Below, piece after piece: positions 49,075 through 59,461 of a DNA stretch of 64,000 bases. The stretch covers positions 186,001 to 250,000 of the forward strand of contig NZ_FZNW01000006.1 in assembly GCF_900188115.1 (NCBI RefSeq), written 5' to 3'. This DNA comes from Haloechinothrix alba (GTDB taxonomy: Bacteria > Actinomycetota > Actinomycetes > Mycobacteriales > Pseudonocardiaceae). Within the stretch, counting starts at the first letter, position 1; every line of letters begins with the position of its first letter. The position numbers were made by a program, and so were the translations under genes. The notes beneath the pieces are model-generated. The model worked only from the letters and a program-made list of their open reading frames with translations, was not told where the DNA came from and did no database searches.

Positions 49075-51921
49075 GTGACGGTTAGCTATGAGGCGGGCTC
49101 GCTGGTGCGTTCGCGTGGGCGCGAGTGGGTAGTGCTGCCCGAGTCGGAACCGGAGTTTCTGGTGCTGCGCCCGCTCGGCGGGGCAGATGCGGATGTCGCG
49201 GGCGTGTTCCCCGAGCTGGAGGAGGTCGAGGCCGCCACCTTTCCACCGCCCGAGCCGGACGACGCCGGTGATGCGATCAGTGCCGGGCTGCTGCGCACGG
49301 CGCTGCGCGTGGGCTTTCACTCCACGGCGGGCCCGTTCCGCTCGCTTGGCGGCCTCGCGGTGGAGCCACGTCCATACCAGCTGGTTCCGCTGCTGATGGC
49401 GCTGCGCCAGGAGGTGGTGCGGCTGCTGATCGCCGACGACGTCGGCATCGGCAAGACCATCGAGGCGGGCCTGGTCGCCAGCGAGATGCTGGCCCAGGGC
49501 GATGCCCGCGGCTTGGCCGTGCTGTGCAGCCCCGCACTGGCCGAGCAGTGGCAGGAGGAGCTGCGCACCAAGTTCGGCATCGACGCGGAGCTGGTACTGC
49601 CAAGCACGGTCACCAAGCTGGAACGCAACCTCATGCAGACCGAGACGCTGTTCGACAAGCACCCGTACGTGGTGATCTCCACCGACTTCATCAAGTCACC
49701 GCGTAGGCGGGACGAGTTCGTGCGGGCTTGTCCGGATCTGGTGATCGTCGATGAGGCGCACAGCTGCGTGACTGATGGCGACGGTCAACCCGGCAGCGGC
49801 CGCACGCAACGCTACGACTTGCTGCGCAAGCTCGCGGCAGACACCAGCAGGCACATGGTCCTGGCGACGGCCACCCCGCATAGCGGCAAGGACGAGCGGT
49901 TCCGCAACTTGCTCGGCCTGCTGGATCCGGAGCTGGCCACGATCGATCTCGAGCGCCAGCAGGGCCGTGAGCGCCTGGCGCGGCATTTCGTGCAGCGCCA
50001 GCGCGGCGATATCCGGAACTTCCTCGACGAACGCACGCCATTCCCGAAGGACCGGCTGACCCGGGAGGAGCCGTACGCGCTGGCCAGCCCGTACCGCAAG
50101 CTGTTCGACACGGTGCTGGACTACGCCTACGAGGTCGTGCGCGATTCCGAGGGCGGCACGGTGCGCCAGCGCGTGCGGTACTGGTCGGCGCTGGCGCTGC
50201 TGCGGGCCCTGGCGTCCTCGCCTCGGGCCGCGGCGGCCACGTTGCGCACGCGGGCACGCAACGTGGAGGCGGAAACCCCGGATGAAGCCGACGAGCTGGG
50301 GCGCTCGGCGGTTATGGACACGGCCTACGACGACGCCGGTATGGAATCGGCCGATGCCACCCCCGGTGCCGACGACACCCACGAGGCGGGCTCGGCGGAT
50401 CCACACCGCCGCAGGCTGTTGGATATGGCCAGGCAGGCAGACAAACTGGAGGGCACCGCCAACGACGCCAAGCTCGCCAGCGTGATCAGCACGGTGCAGG
50501 GTTTGCTGGCCGACGGGTATGACCCGATCGTGTTCTGCCGGTTCATCGACACCGCCGAGTATGTCGCCGAGTACCTGACGGACGAGCTCGCCGATACGGC
50601 CGAGGTGCGCTGCGTGACCGGATCGCTCCCGCCAGCGGAGCGGGAAGCCCGCGTGCACGCGCTCGGCGCCGTCGAAGGACGCCATGCGCTGGTCGCCACC
50701 GACTGCCTGTCCGAGGGCGTGAACCTGCAGGACATCTTCCAGGCGGTGGTGCACTACGACCTGGCGTGGAACCCGACCCGCCATGAGCAGCGGGAGGGCC
50801 GCGTCGACCGGTTCGGCCAGCCGAACGAGACGGTGCGCGCGGTGACCATCTACGGCCAGGACAACCCGATCGACGGTGTGGTGCTGGACGTGCTGATCCG
50901 CAAGCACGAGAAGATCCGCAAGGCGCTCGGGGTGTCGGTGCCCGTCCCGGACAGCAGCGACCAGGTTGTCCAGGCCGTGCTGGAAGGTGTGCTGCTGCGC
51001 CGCGGACAGTCCGAGCAGCTGGTCCTGGACGGCATCGGCGAGGAGCACCGCCAACAGCTGGAACGCGAGTGGGACAGCGCCGCCGACCGGGAACGAACCT
51101 CGAAGACGAAGTACGCGCAGCACGGCATCAAGCCGGGCGAGGTACAGGCCGAGCTCGACGAGATCCGCGCCGCGCTCGGCACCTCGGACGAGGTGGAAGG
51201 TTTCGTCGCGGAAGCACTGGACGCGCTGGGCTCCACACGGACTCCGATCGACGGCGGATTCACCGCCACCACGGAGACCTTGCCGAACGGCCTGCGCGAT
51301 GCGCTGACCCCGGACCGCAAGGAACCGCTGCCGATGCACCGGGACCTGCCGGTGCCACGCCGCCATGCGCATCTCGACCGCACCGACCCGAACGTGCGGG
51401 CGCTCGCCGGATACGTGCTCGACACGGCGCTGGATCTCAGCATCGAGGACAGCTACCGCCCAGCGCGGCGGTGCGGCGTGCTGCGCACGAACGCGGTGTC
51501 ACGCAGGACCACCGCGCTGCTGGTGCGGTTCCGCATGCACATGACCATCCCCGGGCGCGCGGGGCCGCGCGCCGCGGTGGCCGAAGAGGCGAAGGTGCTG
51601 GCGTTCCGCGGCAGGCCGGACGATCCGCAGTGGCTGGATGAGGATGAGGTGACTGCGCTGCTGCAGGCGCAGCCGGGCGGCAACGTCCCGCCGGATCAGG
51701 CGCGGGATTTCATCACCCGCGCGACCGACGGCGTCCCGGCGTTGATGGACGCACTTAACGCGAAAGCCGACGAACTGGCGGCCAAGCTGCGCGACTCGCA
51801 CTTGCGTGTGCGGGAGTCGGCCGGGCAGCGCGTGCGTCGGCAGCTGAGAGTCGAACCCCATAAACCGGCCGATGTGCTCGGCGTGTACGTGTATCTTCCC
51901 ATCGCGGTAGGGGGCCAGTGA
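49075..51921 (+). CDS. drmD: DrmD-like SNF2-family helicase (DISARM)
   Basis: The 948-residue protein begins GSLVRSRGREWVVLP and LRPLGGADADVAGV, the distinctive start of DrmD. It then shows AGPFRSLGGLAVEPRPYQLV, Walker A ADDVGIGKTIEAGL, DEAH in VIVDEAHSCV, LATATPHSGKDERF and the SF2 motifs TDCLSEGVNLQ and HEQREGRVDRFGQ. GTG 49075 with GGAG upstream gives the family length. It is 14 bases behind the giant helicase and touches the methyltransferase by TGATG. Class 1 DISARM pairs DrmD with an adenine methylase, as here. Confidence 0.88.
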   Translation: MTVSYEAGSLVRSRGREWVVLPESEPEFLVLRPLGGADADVAGVFPELEEVEAATFPPPEPDDAGDAISAGLLRTALRVGFHSTAGPFRSLGGLAVEPRPYQLVPLLMALRQEVVRLLIADDVGIGKTIEAGLVASEMLAQGDARGLAVLCSPALAEQWQEELRTKFGIDAELVLPSTVTKLERNLMQTETLFDKHPYVVISTDFIKSPRRRDEFVRACPDLVIVDEAHSCVTDGDGQPGSGRTQRYDLLRKLAADTSRHMVLATATPHSGKDERFRNLLGLLDPELATIDLERQQGRERLARHFVQRQRGDIRNFLDERTPFPKDRLTREEPYALASPYRKLFDTVLDYAYEVVRDSEGGTVRQRVRYWSALALLRALASSPRAAAATLRTRARNVEAETPDEADELGRSAVMDTAYDDAGMESADATPGADDTHEAGSADPHRRRLLDMARQADKLEGTANDAKLASVISTVQGLLADGYDPIVFCRFIDTAEYVAEYLTDELADTAEVRCVTGSLPPAEREARVHALGAVEGRHALVATDCLSEGVNLQDIFQAVVHYDLAWNPTRHEQREGRVDRFGQPNETVRAVTIYGQDNPIDGVVLDVLIRKHEKIRKALGVSVPVPDSSDQVVQAVLEGVLLRRGQSEQLVLDGIGEEHRQQLEREWDSAADRERTSKTKYAQHGIKPGEVQAELDEIRAALGTSDEVEGFVAEALDALGSTRTPIDGGFTATTETLPNGLRDALTPDRKEPLPMHRDLPVPRRHAHLDRTDPNVRALAGYVLDTALDLSIEDSYRPARRCGVLRTNAVSRRTTALLVRFRMHMTIPGRAGPRAAVAEEAKVLAFRGRPDDPQWLDEDEVTALLQAQPGGNVPPDQARDFITRATDGVPALMDALNAKADELAAKLRDSHLRVRESAGQRVRRQLRVEPHKPADVLGVYVYLPIAVGGQ

Positions 51922-54900
51922 TGAGCAGCGGTTCGCAGTTCACGTCCGTGCAGGTCGCCGGCAACCTGCTGCCGTCGGATCTGCTGAGCAAGGTCATCGA
52001 CGCGAGCGAGCTGGATGGCTTGCGACCGGCCGACTACCACCTGGCGCCTGGCGAAGGTCTGCGGCAGGCAGCCTCACGTGCCTGGGACTACCTGACCGGC
52101 GTGTGGCAGGCCTACCGGCGGGAAATCGACAACCTCGGGGAGAGCGCGCCGACGACCGGGATCACCCGGGAACGGTGGCTGCTGATCCTGCTGCGCGAGC
52201 TCGGTTTCGGCCGCGTGCCCACCACGCCCAGCGGCGGACTCGCTGTGGGCGACTCCGATGAGGAGCAGTTCCCGGTCAGCCACCGCTGGGGGCCGGTGCC
52301 GATCCACCTGCTGGGCTGGGGCATCGCGCTGGACCGCCGCACCAAGGGCGTCGCGGGTGCCGCGGGCGCGGCGCCGCAGTCAATGCTGCAGGAGCTGTTG
52401 AATCGCTCTGATGAGTACCTGTGGGGCATCGTCGCGAACGGCCAGCGACTGCGGCTGCTGCGGGATTCCACCTCGCTGACCGGCTCGGCCTATGTTGAGT
52501 TCGACTTGGAAGCGATCTTCGACGGCGAGCTGTTCAGCGACTTCGTGTTGCTCTACTTGCTAGTGCACCAGTCCCGCTTCGACGTCGCTGAGGGTGCCGG
52601 GCCGGAGTCGTGCTGGCTGGAGACCTGGCGCAACGCCGCCGCCGAGCAGGGCACGCGGGCGCTGGAGCGGCTCCGCGAGGGCGTGGAGGAAGCGCTCACC
52701 ACACTGGGCACAGGTTTTCTGCAGCACCCGGACAACGCGGGGCTGCGGGAGGCGCTCGCGTCCGGACGGCTGAGCAAGGAGGACTATCAGCGAGCGCTGC
52801 TGCGCGTGGCGTATCGGCTGCTGTTCTGGTTGATCACCGAGGCGCGCGGGGCGTTGCTGGATCCGTATGCGGACGGCAAGGCGCGCGACCGGTACGAGCG
52901 GTACTTCTCGGCGAACCGGCTCCGCGAGCTGGCGCGCCGGCGGCGGCGCGGCGACCGGCACGGGGATCTGTGGCAGTCGGTGCGCCTGGTCTTCGATGGT
53001 CTCGCTGCCGAGGACGGACTCCCCAAGTTGGGTCTGCCGGGTCTCGGCGGTCTGTTCGACCTGATGACCGTGGACGAACCACTGGAGAACGCGGGTGATC
53101 CCTCATCGAGCAAGCGGCGCGCGGAGTTGCCGAACGAGGCGCTGCTCGGCGCGATGCGCGCGCTGACCATCGTGCGGGAGAAGGGCGGCGGCCAACGCCG
53201 CCTCGTGGACTTCCGCAACCTCGGCGCGGACGAGCTCGGCAGTGTCTACGAATCGCTGCTGGAGCTGCATCCGCAAATCGACACGCAGCGGCTGACGTTC
53301 ACGCTACACGGCGCGGCCGGTAATGAACGCAAGCTCACCGGCTCGTACTACACGCCCGGCTCGCTGATCCAGTCGCTGCTGGACTCGGCGCTGGACCCGC
53401 TGCTGGACGAGGCGCAGCGGGCCAACGATCCGGTCGAGTCGCTGCTGAGCGTGACCGTGTGCGACCCGGCCTGCGGCTCGGGACACTTCCTGGTGGCGGC
53501 GGCTCGCCGCATCGCCAAACGCGTCGCCGCGCTCGAAACCGAAGAAGCGGAACCGTCGCCAAGTGCCGTGCAGGCGGCGCTGCGCCGGGTCGTGGGCCGC
53601 TGCATACACGGTGTGGACATGAACCCGATGGCCGCCGAGCTCGCCAAGGTCGCGTTGTGGCTGGAGGCGATGGAGCCCGGAAAGCCGCTGTCGTTCCTGG
53701 ACGCCAATATCCGTGTCGGCAACTCCCTGCTCGGCGTCGCCCCGAAGCTGCTCGCCGACGGCATCCCGAACGAGGCCTTCAAGGCGCTGGAAGGCGACAG
53801 CAAGGACGTCGTGAAGCGCCTGACGAAGGCAAACAAGGAACAGCGGGCCGGAGTGTTCGACCTGTTCAGCCAGGGAGTCGGCACGACCAACGCGGCCCTG
53901 GCGCGCGCGACCGCGAGCGTGCTCGCAACGCCGGAAACCCTGGCCGAGGTGCGCCGTCAGCAGAATCGATTCGACGACGTCGAACGGCAGCGCAGCAGTG
54001 CGCAACTGGCTGCGGATACCTGGTGTGCCGCGTTCGTGCAGCCGAAGACCGCGGACACCGAGTCCGTGGCCATTACCCAAGGCGCGTTGCTACGGGCCGG
54101 TGGCCAGGACGGCATACCGGACAGTATCGCCACCCGCGTGCGCGAGCTCGCGCAGGACTACGGGTTCTTCCACTGGCACCTGGAGTTCCCGCATATCTTC
54201 CAGGTTCCCGACGACGGCGACGTCGATCCGGACACCGGCTGGTCCGGCGGGTTCACCTGTGTCCTCGGCAACCCGCCGTGGGACAAGATTGAGTTCAAGG
54301 AACAGGAGTTCTTCGATACGCGGGAACCAAGCATCGCCAACGCGTCAGGAGCCAAACGGAAGAAGCTAATTCAGGCGCTTGCTCGGAGTGACGAGCCTGC
54401 CGACCGCGCCCTGTACGACTCGTTCGTTGCGACGTACCGCCGGGTGGAAAGCACCGCCCATCTTATCCGCAATTCTGGACGCTACCCTTTGACTGGACGA
54501 GGGCGCCTGAACACGTATGCGGCTTTCGCGGAGAACGACCGCACCATCATCGGGCAGCGTGGCCGGGCCGGTGTCGTGCTGCCCACCGGTATCGCCACCG
54601 ATGCGACGACGCAGCACTTCTTCCGGGACCTGGTGGAGACCGAGAGCATCGCCTCACTCTACGACTTTGAGAACCGCAAGGGGATCTTCCCTGACGTAGA
54701 TAGCCGCACCAAATTCTGCCTGTTCACGATGTCCGGGCGCGCGGTGCGCGAGACCAACGCCCGGTTCGCGTTCTTCGCCCTCGACGTTGCCGACCTCGCC
54801 AAGCCGGACGTGGTGTTCTCGCTGAGCCCGGAGGAGATCAAGCTCCTCAACCCGAATACCGGCACGTTGCCGGTATTCCGCTCCCGCCGCGACGCCGAGA

Positions 54901-55943
54901 TTACCCTCGGCATCTACCGGAGGGTTCCGGTCCTGGTCAACGAGAACGACCCGGAGAACGGCAACCCGTGGGGCGTGTCGTTCATGCAGGGCCTGTTCAA
55001 CATGACGAGCGACTCGCACCTGTTCCACACCCGCGAGGACCTCGAACACGCCGGCTGGACCCTCGAAGGCAACATCTTCACCCGCGGCGAGGACCGCATG
55101 GTGCCGCTCTACGAAGGACGAATGGGCCACCAATACAATCACAGATTCAGCAGTTCGGACGGAGATGAGTCATCCTTAGAGGATCTGGATCACAGCGACT
55201 TCCTCGTTCGCCCCGCATACTGGGTGTCCGAAATTGAAACGGAGAAGCGACTCGGTCGTCGCAAGTTCGCATGTAACACTGGCCTGCTTGGGTTTCGCCG
55301 TGTCGCACGAAATACTGATGAACGTACCTGCGTAGCCACCATTCTTCCGTGGGGAGCCGCATCTTACGGTTGGATCATCTCAGCAGGGCCGAAACCTGTC
55401 GGCATGCTAGTTCTGGCATCAATATACAACTCGTTCATATTCGACTATTTGATCCGCAATAGCCTAATTCAGCCGAGCATTCCGCAATCTACCGTCGAGC
55501 AGCTGCCGGCGCTTCATCCGGATGGGTTTCCGGAAAAGGCACCGTGGAGTTTGGACGAATCTTTAGAAGACTGGGTAACTCGGCGCGTTCTAGAATTAAT
55601 TTATACATCAATCGATCTGGCGGCGTTCGCAAATGACGTCGGCGACACCGGTGCGCCCTTTCGATGGTGCCCAGCTCGACGGGAGATCCTACACGCAGAG
55701 CTAGACGCAGCTTACTTCCATCTATACCGAGTTCAACGTAACGACGCTCAATACATCATGGAGACATTCCCGATCGTAAAGCAAAAAGAGCAATATTCCT
55801 ACGGTGAATACCGCTCCAAACATCTGATACTCGCCATCTACGACAGTATGTCCGAAGCCATTGCGGCTGGCGAACCGTATAAATCCAGACTTGACCCTGC
55901 GCCTGGAAAGGGTCCGCGCCATTTGGATCTATCGGACAGGTAG
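51921..55943 (+). CDS. drmMI: Eco57I/DrmMI-like N6-adenine DNA methyltransferase
   Basis: The 1340-residue protein has GSYYTPGSLIQSLLD near residue 473, SAM motif I VCDPACGSGHFLVAA near 513, and catalytic NPPWD near 783. Long N- and C-terminal domains flank it; the C-terminal part (PLYEGRMGHQYNH..., LVRPAYWVSEIE) is the expected target-recognition region. No PD-(D/E)XK site is obvious. In DISARM this enzyme marks host DNA. From about 55110 on the gene becomes clearly less GC-rich (codons ATA, TTA, AAT), suggesting exchange of the recognition domain. ATG 51921 is preferred over GTG 51918 by spacing to AGGGGG. Confidence 0.87.
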   Translation: MSSGSQFTSVQVAGNLLPSDLLSKVIDASELDGLRPADYHLAPGEGLRQAASRAWDYLTGVWQAYRREIDNLGESAPTTGITRERWLLILLRELGFGRVPTTPSGGLAVGDSDEEQFPVSHRWGPVPIHLLGWGIALDRRTKGVAGAAGAAPQSMLQELLNRSDEYLWGIVANGQRLRLLRDSTSLTGSAYVEFDLEAIFDGELFSDFVLLYLLVHQSRFDVAEGAGPESCWLETWRNAAAEQGTRALERLREGVEEALTTLGTGFLQHPDNAGLREALASGRLSKEDYQRALLRVAYRLLFWLITEARGALLDPYADGKARDRYERYFSANRLRELARRRRRGDRHGDLWQSVRLVFDGLAAEDGLPKLGLPGLGGLFDLMTVDEPLENAGDPSSSKRRAELPNEALLGAMRALTIVREKGGGQRRLVDFRNLGADELGSVYESLLELHPQIDTQRLTFTLHGAAGNERKLTGSYYTPGSLIQSLLDSALDPLLDEAQRANDPVESLLSVTVCDPACGSGHFLVAAARRIAKRVAALETEEAEPSPSAVQAALRRVVGRCIHGVDMNPMAAELAKVALWLEAMEPGKPLSFLDANIRVGNSLLGVAPKLLADGIPNEAFKALEGDSKDVVKRLTKANKEQRAGVFDLFSQGVGTTNAALARATASVLATPETLAEVRRQQNRFDDVERQRSSAQLAADTWCAAFVQPKTADTESVAITQGALLRAGGQDGIPDSIATRVRELAQDYGFFHWHLEFPHIFQVPDDGDVDPDTGWSGGFTCVLGNPPWDKIEFKEQEFFDTREPSIANASGAKRKKLIQALARSDEPADRALYDSFVATYRRVESTAHLIRNSGRYPLTGRGRLNTYAAFAENDRTIIGQRGRAGVVLPTGIATDATTQHFFRDLVETESIASLYDFENRKGIFPDVDSRTKFCLFTMSGRAVRETNARFAFFALDVADLAKPDVVFSLSPEEIKLLNPNTGTLPVFRSRRDAEITLGIYRRVPVLVNENDPENGNPWGVSFMQGLFNMTSDSHLFHTREDLEHAGWTLEGNIFTRGEDRMVPLYEGRMGHQYNHRFSSSDGDESSLEDLDHSDFLVRPAYWVSEIETEKRLGRRKFACNTGLLGFRRVARNTDERTCVATILPWGAASYGWIISAGPKPVGMLVLASIYNSFIFDYLIRNSLIQPSIPQSTVEQLPALHPDGFPEKAPWSLDESLEDWVTRRVLELIYTSIDLAAFANDVGDTGAPFRWCPARREILHAELDAAYFHLYRVQRNDAQYIMETFPIVKQKEQYSYGEYRSKHLILAIYDSMSEAIAAGEPYKSRLDPAPGKGPRHLDLSDR

Positions 55944-55979
55944 TAACGCCGAATAATTCAGTCTTGCCCGGGAGTATCG

Positions 55980-57698
55980 ATGCATATCAACCGCGTCAAG
56001 GTCAGGAATTTCAGGAATATCGACAATATTGACCTGAATTTGCAGCCAGGTAGCGTGATCGTAGGTGAGAACCAGTCTGGAAAAAGCAACTTCCTTCACG
56101 CGATCCGTCTTATTCTCGACTCCTCGCTTTCCTATAATGACTTACAGTTGAGCCGTGAAGATTTCTGGGATGGATTATCTGACGGTACGCCCGACTGGGA
56201 CCCGATGGCAAATCGCGAAATCATTGAAGTGTCGATTGAAATCGTCGAATTCGAAGACGACAAACAACTCCTTGCTGCCCTATCATCCGCCTTGGTAGCA
56301 GAAGACCCCCCGAAGGCTCAATTGACGTACAGGTTCGGACCCGTTGACACTGGTGACGAGGACCCAGCCGATATACCTGAGTATCAGGGTCTGGTGCTCG
56401 GAGCGGGAGACCAGCCGGTCTCGCGCAAGCTACGACGACACTTGCACTTGCAGTTCCTGCCTGCCTTGCGCGATGTTGAGTCTGCGATCAGAAACTGGCG
56501 ATCCTCACCACTGCGTGAGTTACTAGAGGTGGCTGCGCGCAGCTTGTCGGAAGAGGACCTAGATAATGTAAAGCAGGCGATCCGCGACGCAAACAGCCAG
56601 GTCAATCAGCTTGAACAGATCACCGATCTAGGACACAAAATTACGGAACGCCTGATCGCAATGATCGGTGAGAATCAGGCGATCGAAACCGAGCTAGCGG
56701 TGGCGCCCGAGGACCCCATGCGGCTGATTCGTGCGGTGCGCCTGTACATTGATGGTGATGCTCACCGGCCATTGTCGAGTGCGAGCCTTGGCACGCTCAA
56801 CGTATTGTATCTTGCGTTGCTCGAACTTGGCCTCGATTCGCGTTTAGCTGACTCGCATATAGCTCATGTCGTCATGGCGATCGAAGAACCTGAAGCACAC
56901 CTCCACCCGCATTTGCAGCGGGTGATATTCCGGCGAAAATTCGACACCAATGTTGCGCCTCGTACGATTTTTGTCACGACGCAGTCGCCGCACATCGCCA
57001 GTGTTGCTGACCCGAGGAGCTTGATCGTGCTGAGGAGCGGCGAGCGTGCTACAGTCGCAGCAACGGCGGTAGACGCCAATCTCACCGAGAGTGAGTGGCA
57101 CGACATGGCCCGTTACCTGGATGCTACGCGAGCGGAGCTCGTGTTCGGGCGCCGGGTAATCTTTGTCGAAGGGTTCGCCGAACAGGTTCTTGTGCCCGTG
57201 TTCGCACGCGCGCTTGGCATGGATCTCGACAAGTTGGGTATTAGCGTCTGCGCTATCCATGGCACTCACTACTCGTCTTATGTGCGCTTCTGTGAAGCAC
57301 TAAAAATCCCGTGGTCAGTAATGACCGATGGTGACGTCAATAACTCTGGCGAGCGAGCAGGGGATCGCCGTGCCGCAGCGTTGCTGGAGATACTGGGGGC
57401 GAGTGGTGCCGACCCGGCCGAATGCGGTGTATTCGTCGGCGAAACCACGCTGGAGTACGACATCATCACCGCGGACAGCGCAAATGCCGTTGTCTGCAAC
57501 GAGACGCTCGCCGAACTTGCCACCGGCTCGTCGAAACATACTATCGCGAGTTGGGGCAACCAGGCGCCGAGTTTTGACGACCTCATGGCGATGATCAAGG
57601 CCGTTGGTGGTAAGGGCCGGTACGCACAGAGGCTCTGTCTGTGTGAGGTGCAGCCGCCGCAGTACGTAGCCGACGCTCTGAGGTACCTGGTGGCGTAA
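55980..57698 (+). CDS. gajA: Gabija GajA: OLD-type ATPase with TOPRIM nuclease domain
   Basis: The 572-residue protein begins INRVKVRNFRNIDNIDLNLQPG, then Walker A VGENQSGKSN near residue 34 and Walker B VVMAIEEPEAHLHPHLQR. The C-terminal TOPRIM has the Glu in IFVEGFAEQVL and the Asp pair in VMTDGDVNN. Length and order match GajA, the sequence-specific nicking nuclease of Gabija that is held off by nucleotides. Base composition is less GC-rich than upstream. It joins gajB through TAATG. Confidence 0.92.
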   Translation: MHINRVKVRNFRNIDNIDLNLQPGSVIVGENQSGKSNFLHAIRLILDSSLSYNDLQLSREDFWDGLSDGTPDWDPMANREIIEVSIEIVEFEDDKQLLAALSSALVAEDPPKAQLTYRFGPVDTGDEDPADIPEYQGLVLGAGDQPVSRKLRRHLHLQFLPALRDVESAIRNWRSSPLRELLEVAARSLSEEDLDNVKQAIRDANSQVNQLEQITDLGHKITERLIAMIGENQAIETELAVAPEDPMRLIRAVRLYIDGDAHRPLSSASLGTLNVLYLALLELGLDSRLADSHIAHVVMAIEEPEAHLHPHLQRVIFRRKFDTNVAPRTIFVTTQSPHIASVADPRSLIVLRSGERATVAATAVDANLTESEWHDMARYLDATRAELVFGRRVIFVEGFAEQVLVPVFARALGMDLDKLGISVCAIHGTHYSSYVRFCEALKIPWSVMTDGDVNNSGERAGDRRAAALLEILGASGADPAECGVFVGETTLEYDIITADSANAVVCNETLAELATGSSKHTIASWGNQAPSFDDLMAMIKAVGGKGRYAQRLCLCEVQPPQYVADALRYLVA

Positions 57699-59461
57699 TG
57701 AAATCACTTACTGCCGCGGTCAACGAATTACGAGCAAACGAGCGCCAATGGCAGGCGTTCCTCACCGAGGGGCACTGCGTTGTCCTTGCGCCACCCGGCA
57801 GCGGGAAGACGAAGCTGCTTGCGACCCGGATTGCGTACGACCTGGCGACTAGGATTGCGAGTCCACATGGTGCAGCTTGTGTGACGCTCACTAATGCCGC
57901 TGCCGCTGAGCTACGAGACCGCGTCGGCCTGCTTGGGCCGGGTCGTGAAGGTAACCTGTTCATCGGAACCGTCCATAGTTTCGTCTTGAACGCCATAGTC
58001 TTGCCGTTCGCGTCGTTGGCCGGACGCGCGGATCTGCAATATGTGACCATCGCCGGGACGTCCGAGATCGACGAAGCATTCGAATCGGCGGTCAGGTCGG
58101 AATATAGGGAAGACGAGAAAACCTACGACGTCAAATCCACGATCAACGTCTTGCGCAATCGCCTTGCCACCGACGTCGAGTGGGCTAAGACTAACCGACG
58201 AATCCGCGCAGTTGCCGATCATTACGTGAGTAACCTGCACCAGCGGGGCCTTATCGACTTCACCGAACTTGTCCACATAGCGGTCGAATTTGTTGAGAAT
58301 CACCAACTGGTGCGTACCGCGCTCATGGCGGGGTACCCGCACCTATATGTCGATGAATACCAGGACCTGGCGCCAGGTCTGCACCGGTTGGTCGGAGCAC
58401 TATGTTTCGAGCAAGACGACGGATCGGAACTGTTTGCTGTCGGTGACCCTGACCAAGCCGTCTTCGGATTTACCGGAGCTGAGCCAGAGTTTCTGGCTGA
58501 GCTGTCCGAGCGTCATGACGTGGAGACCGTTACGTTGCAACGGAACTACAGGTGCGGCGAAGAGATCGCTCGAATGGCGCACAACATGAAACAGAGCGAT
58601 TCGTCAGTGATTGGTAACCACGAAGGTGGGACTGCCACTGTGACCTGTTGTCCGCAAGGATTCGGCGAGCAATGTGAGCACGCGGCTAGTAGGGTTTTGG
58701 ATAGCTCTAATGAAGGATCCGTGCTGCAGCAAATTGTCGTAATATGCCCGACGAACGCGCTTTGCGCGAAAGCCGCGGATATTTTTCGGCAATGCAATAT
58801 TCCCGTTTTTTATCGCAATGCCGAACATTATCGGTTTACCGAAGCAACTTCGTTCGTCGAAGGCTGCGCGTCTTGGGCTGTACGTGGGCGTGAGCTTAGC
58901 AAGCACCGGCTCGGGGAACTCCTGAGCCGGTGGCGGGGTCTCTGCGGAAAACGAGATCAAATCCGTAACGACACGGCGCTCACGACGGTGTTGGCGGAGT
59001 ATGCAGTTCGTGGTGACGAGCGTGCCCATCGATTCCTGGGTGACATACTCGATGCCGGCCTCAGCACGGCTCTCAAACGGCCAGCACTCGTTAATGACGC
59101 ACAGGAGATCGCGCGGATGAAGTCAGCCCTCACCAATGGTGCGCTGAAAGAGTTGACAGTCCGAGAGCTCGGTGAGCGTTCCGGATCGACCGGCCGCGTC
59201 GAGATCACTACGATGCAGTCGAGTAAGGGTCTTGAATTCGACACCGTAATGATACTCGGTATGGACCAAAAGCTCGTGCCGCATTTTGGTTCCATCGGAG
59301 ACGCGAAAAAAATGGCCGAGGAGCGTCGTAAATTTTACGTGTCGCTTACGCGTGCCCGCAATCGCGTCCACATCTACTATTCTGGTCATGTGGATTGGAG
59401 CAAGAGGCGGGTATCAGCGGGTCCTAGCGTATTCCTCAAGGAGATAGGACTCGTTAGGTGA
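57698..59461 (+). CDS. gajB: Gabija GajB: UvrD/Rep-like helicase
   Basis: The 587-residue SF1 helicase shows Walker A LAPPGSGKTKLL, motif II YVDEYQDLAPG, motif III VGDPDQAVFGFTG, motif IV LQRNYRCGEE, motif V TMQSSKGLEFDTVMI and motif VI FYVSLTRARNRVHI. In Gabija it is activated by DNA ends and depletes nucleotides, relieving GajA. At 587 residues it is somewhat longer than the typical GajB of about 500. It is the last gene of the operon. Confidence 0.92.
   Translation: MKSLTAAVNELRANERQWQAFLTEGHCVVLAPPGSGKTKLLATRIAYDLATRIASPHGAACVTLTNAAAAELRDRVGLLGPGREGNLFIGTVHSFVLNAIVLPFASLAGRADLQYVTIAGTSEIDEAFESAVRSEYREDEKTYDVKSTINVLRNRLATDVEWAKTNRRIRAVADHYVSNLHQRGLIDFTELVHIAVEFVENHQLVRTALMAGYPHLYVDEYQDLAPGLHRLVGALCFEQDDGSELFAVGDPDQAVFGFTGAEPEFLAELSERHDVETVTLQRNYRCGEEIARMAHNMKQSDSSVIGNHEGGTATVTCCPQGFGEQCEHAASRVLDSSNEGSVLQQIVVICPTNALCAKAADIFRQCNIPVFYRNAEHYRFTEATSFVEGCASWAVRGRELSKHRLGELLSRWRGLCGKRDQIRNDTALTTVLAEYAVRGDERAHRFLGDILDAGLSTALKRPALVNDAQEIARMKSALTNGALKELTVRELGERSGSTGRVEITTMQSSKGLEFDTVMILGMDQKLVPHFGSIGDAKKMAEERRKFYVSLTRARNRVHIYYSGHVDWSKRRVSAGPSVFLKEIGLVR

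Noticed and set aside
51921-55943. BREX PglX assignment of the methyltransferase
   Set aside because: No brxA, brxB, brxC, pglZ or brxL neighbours; DrmD next door supports the DISARM-type reading.
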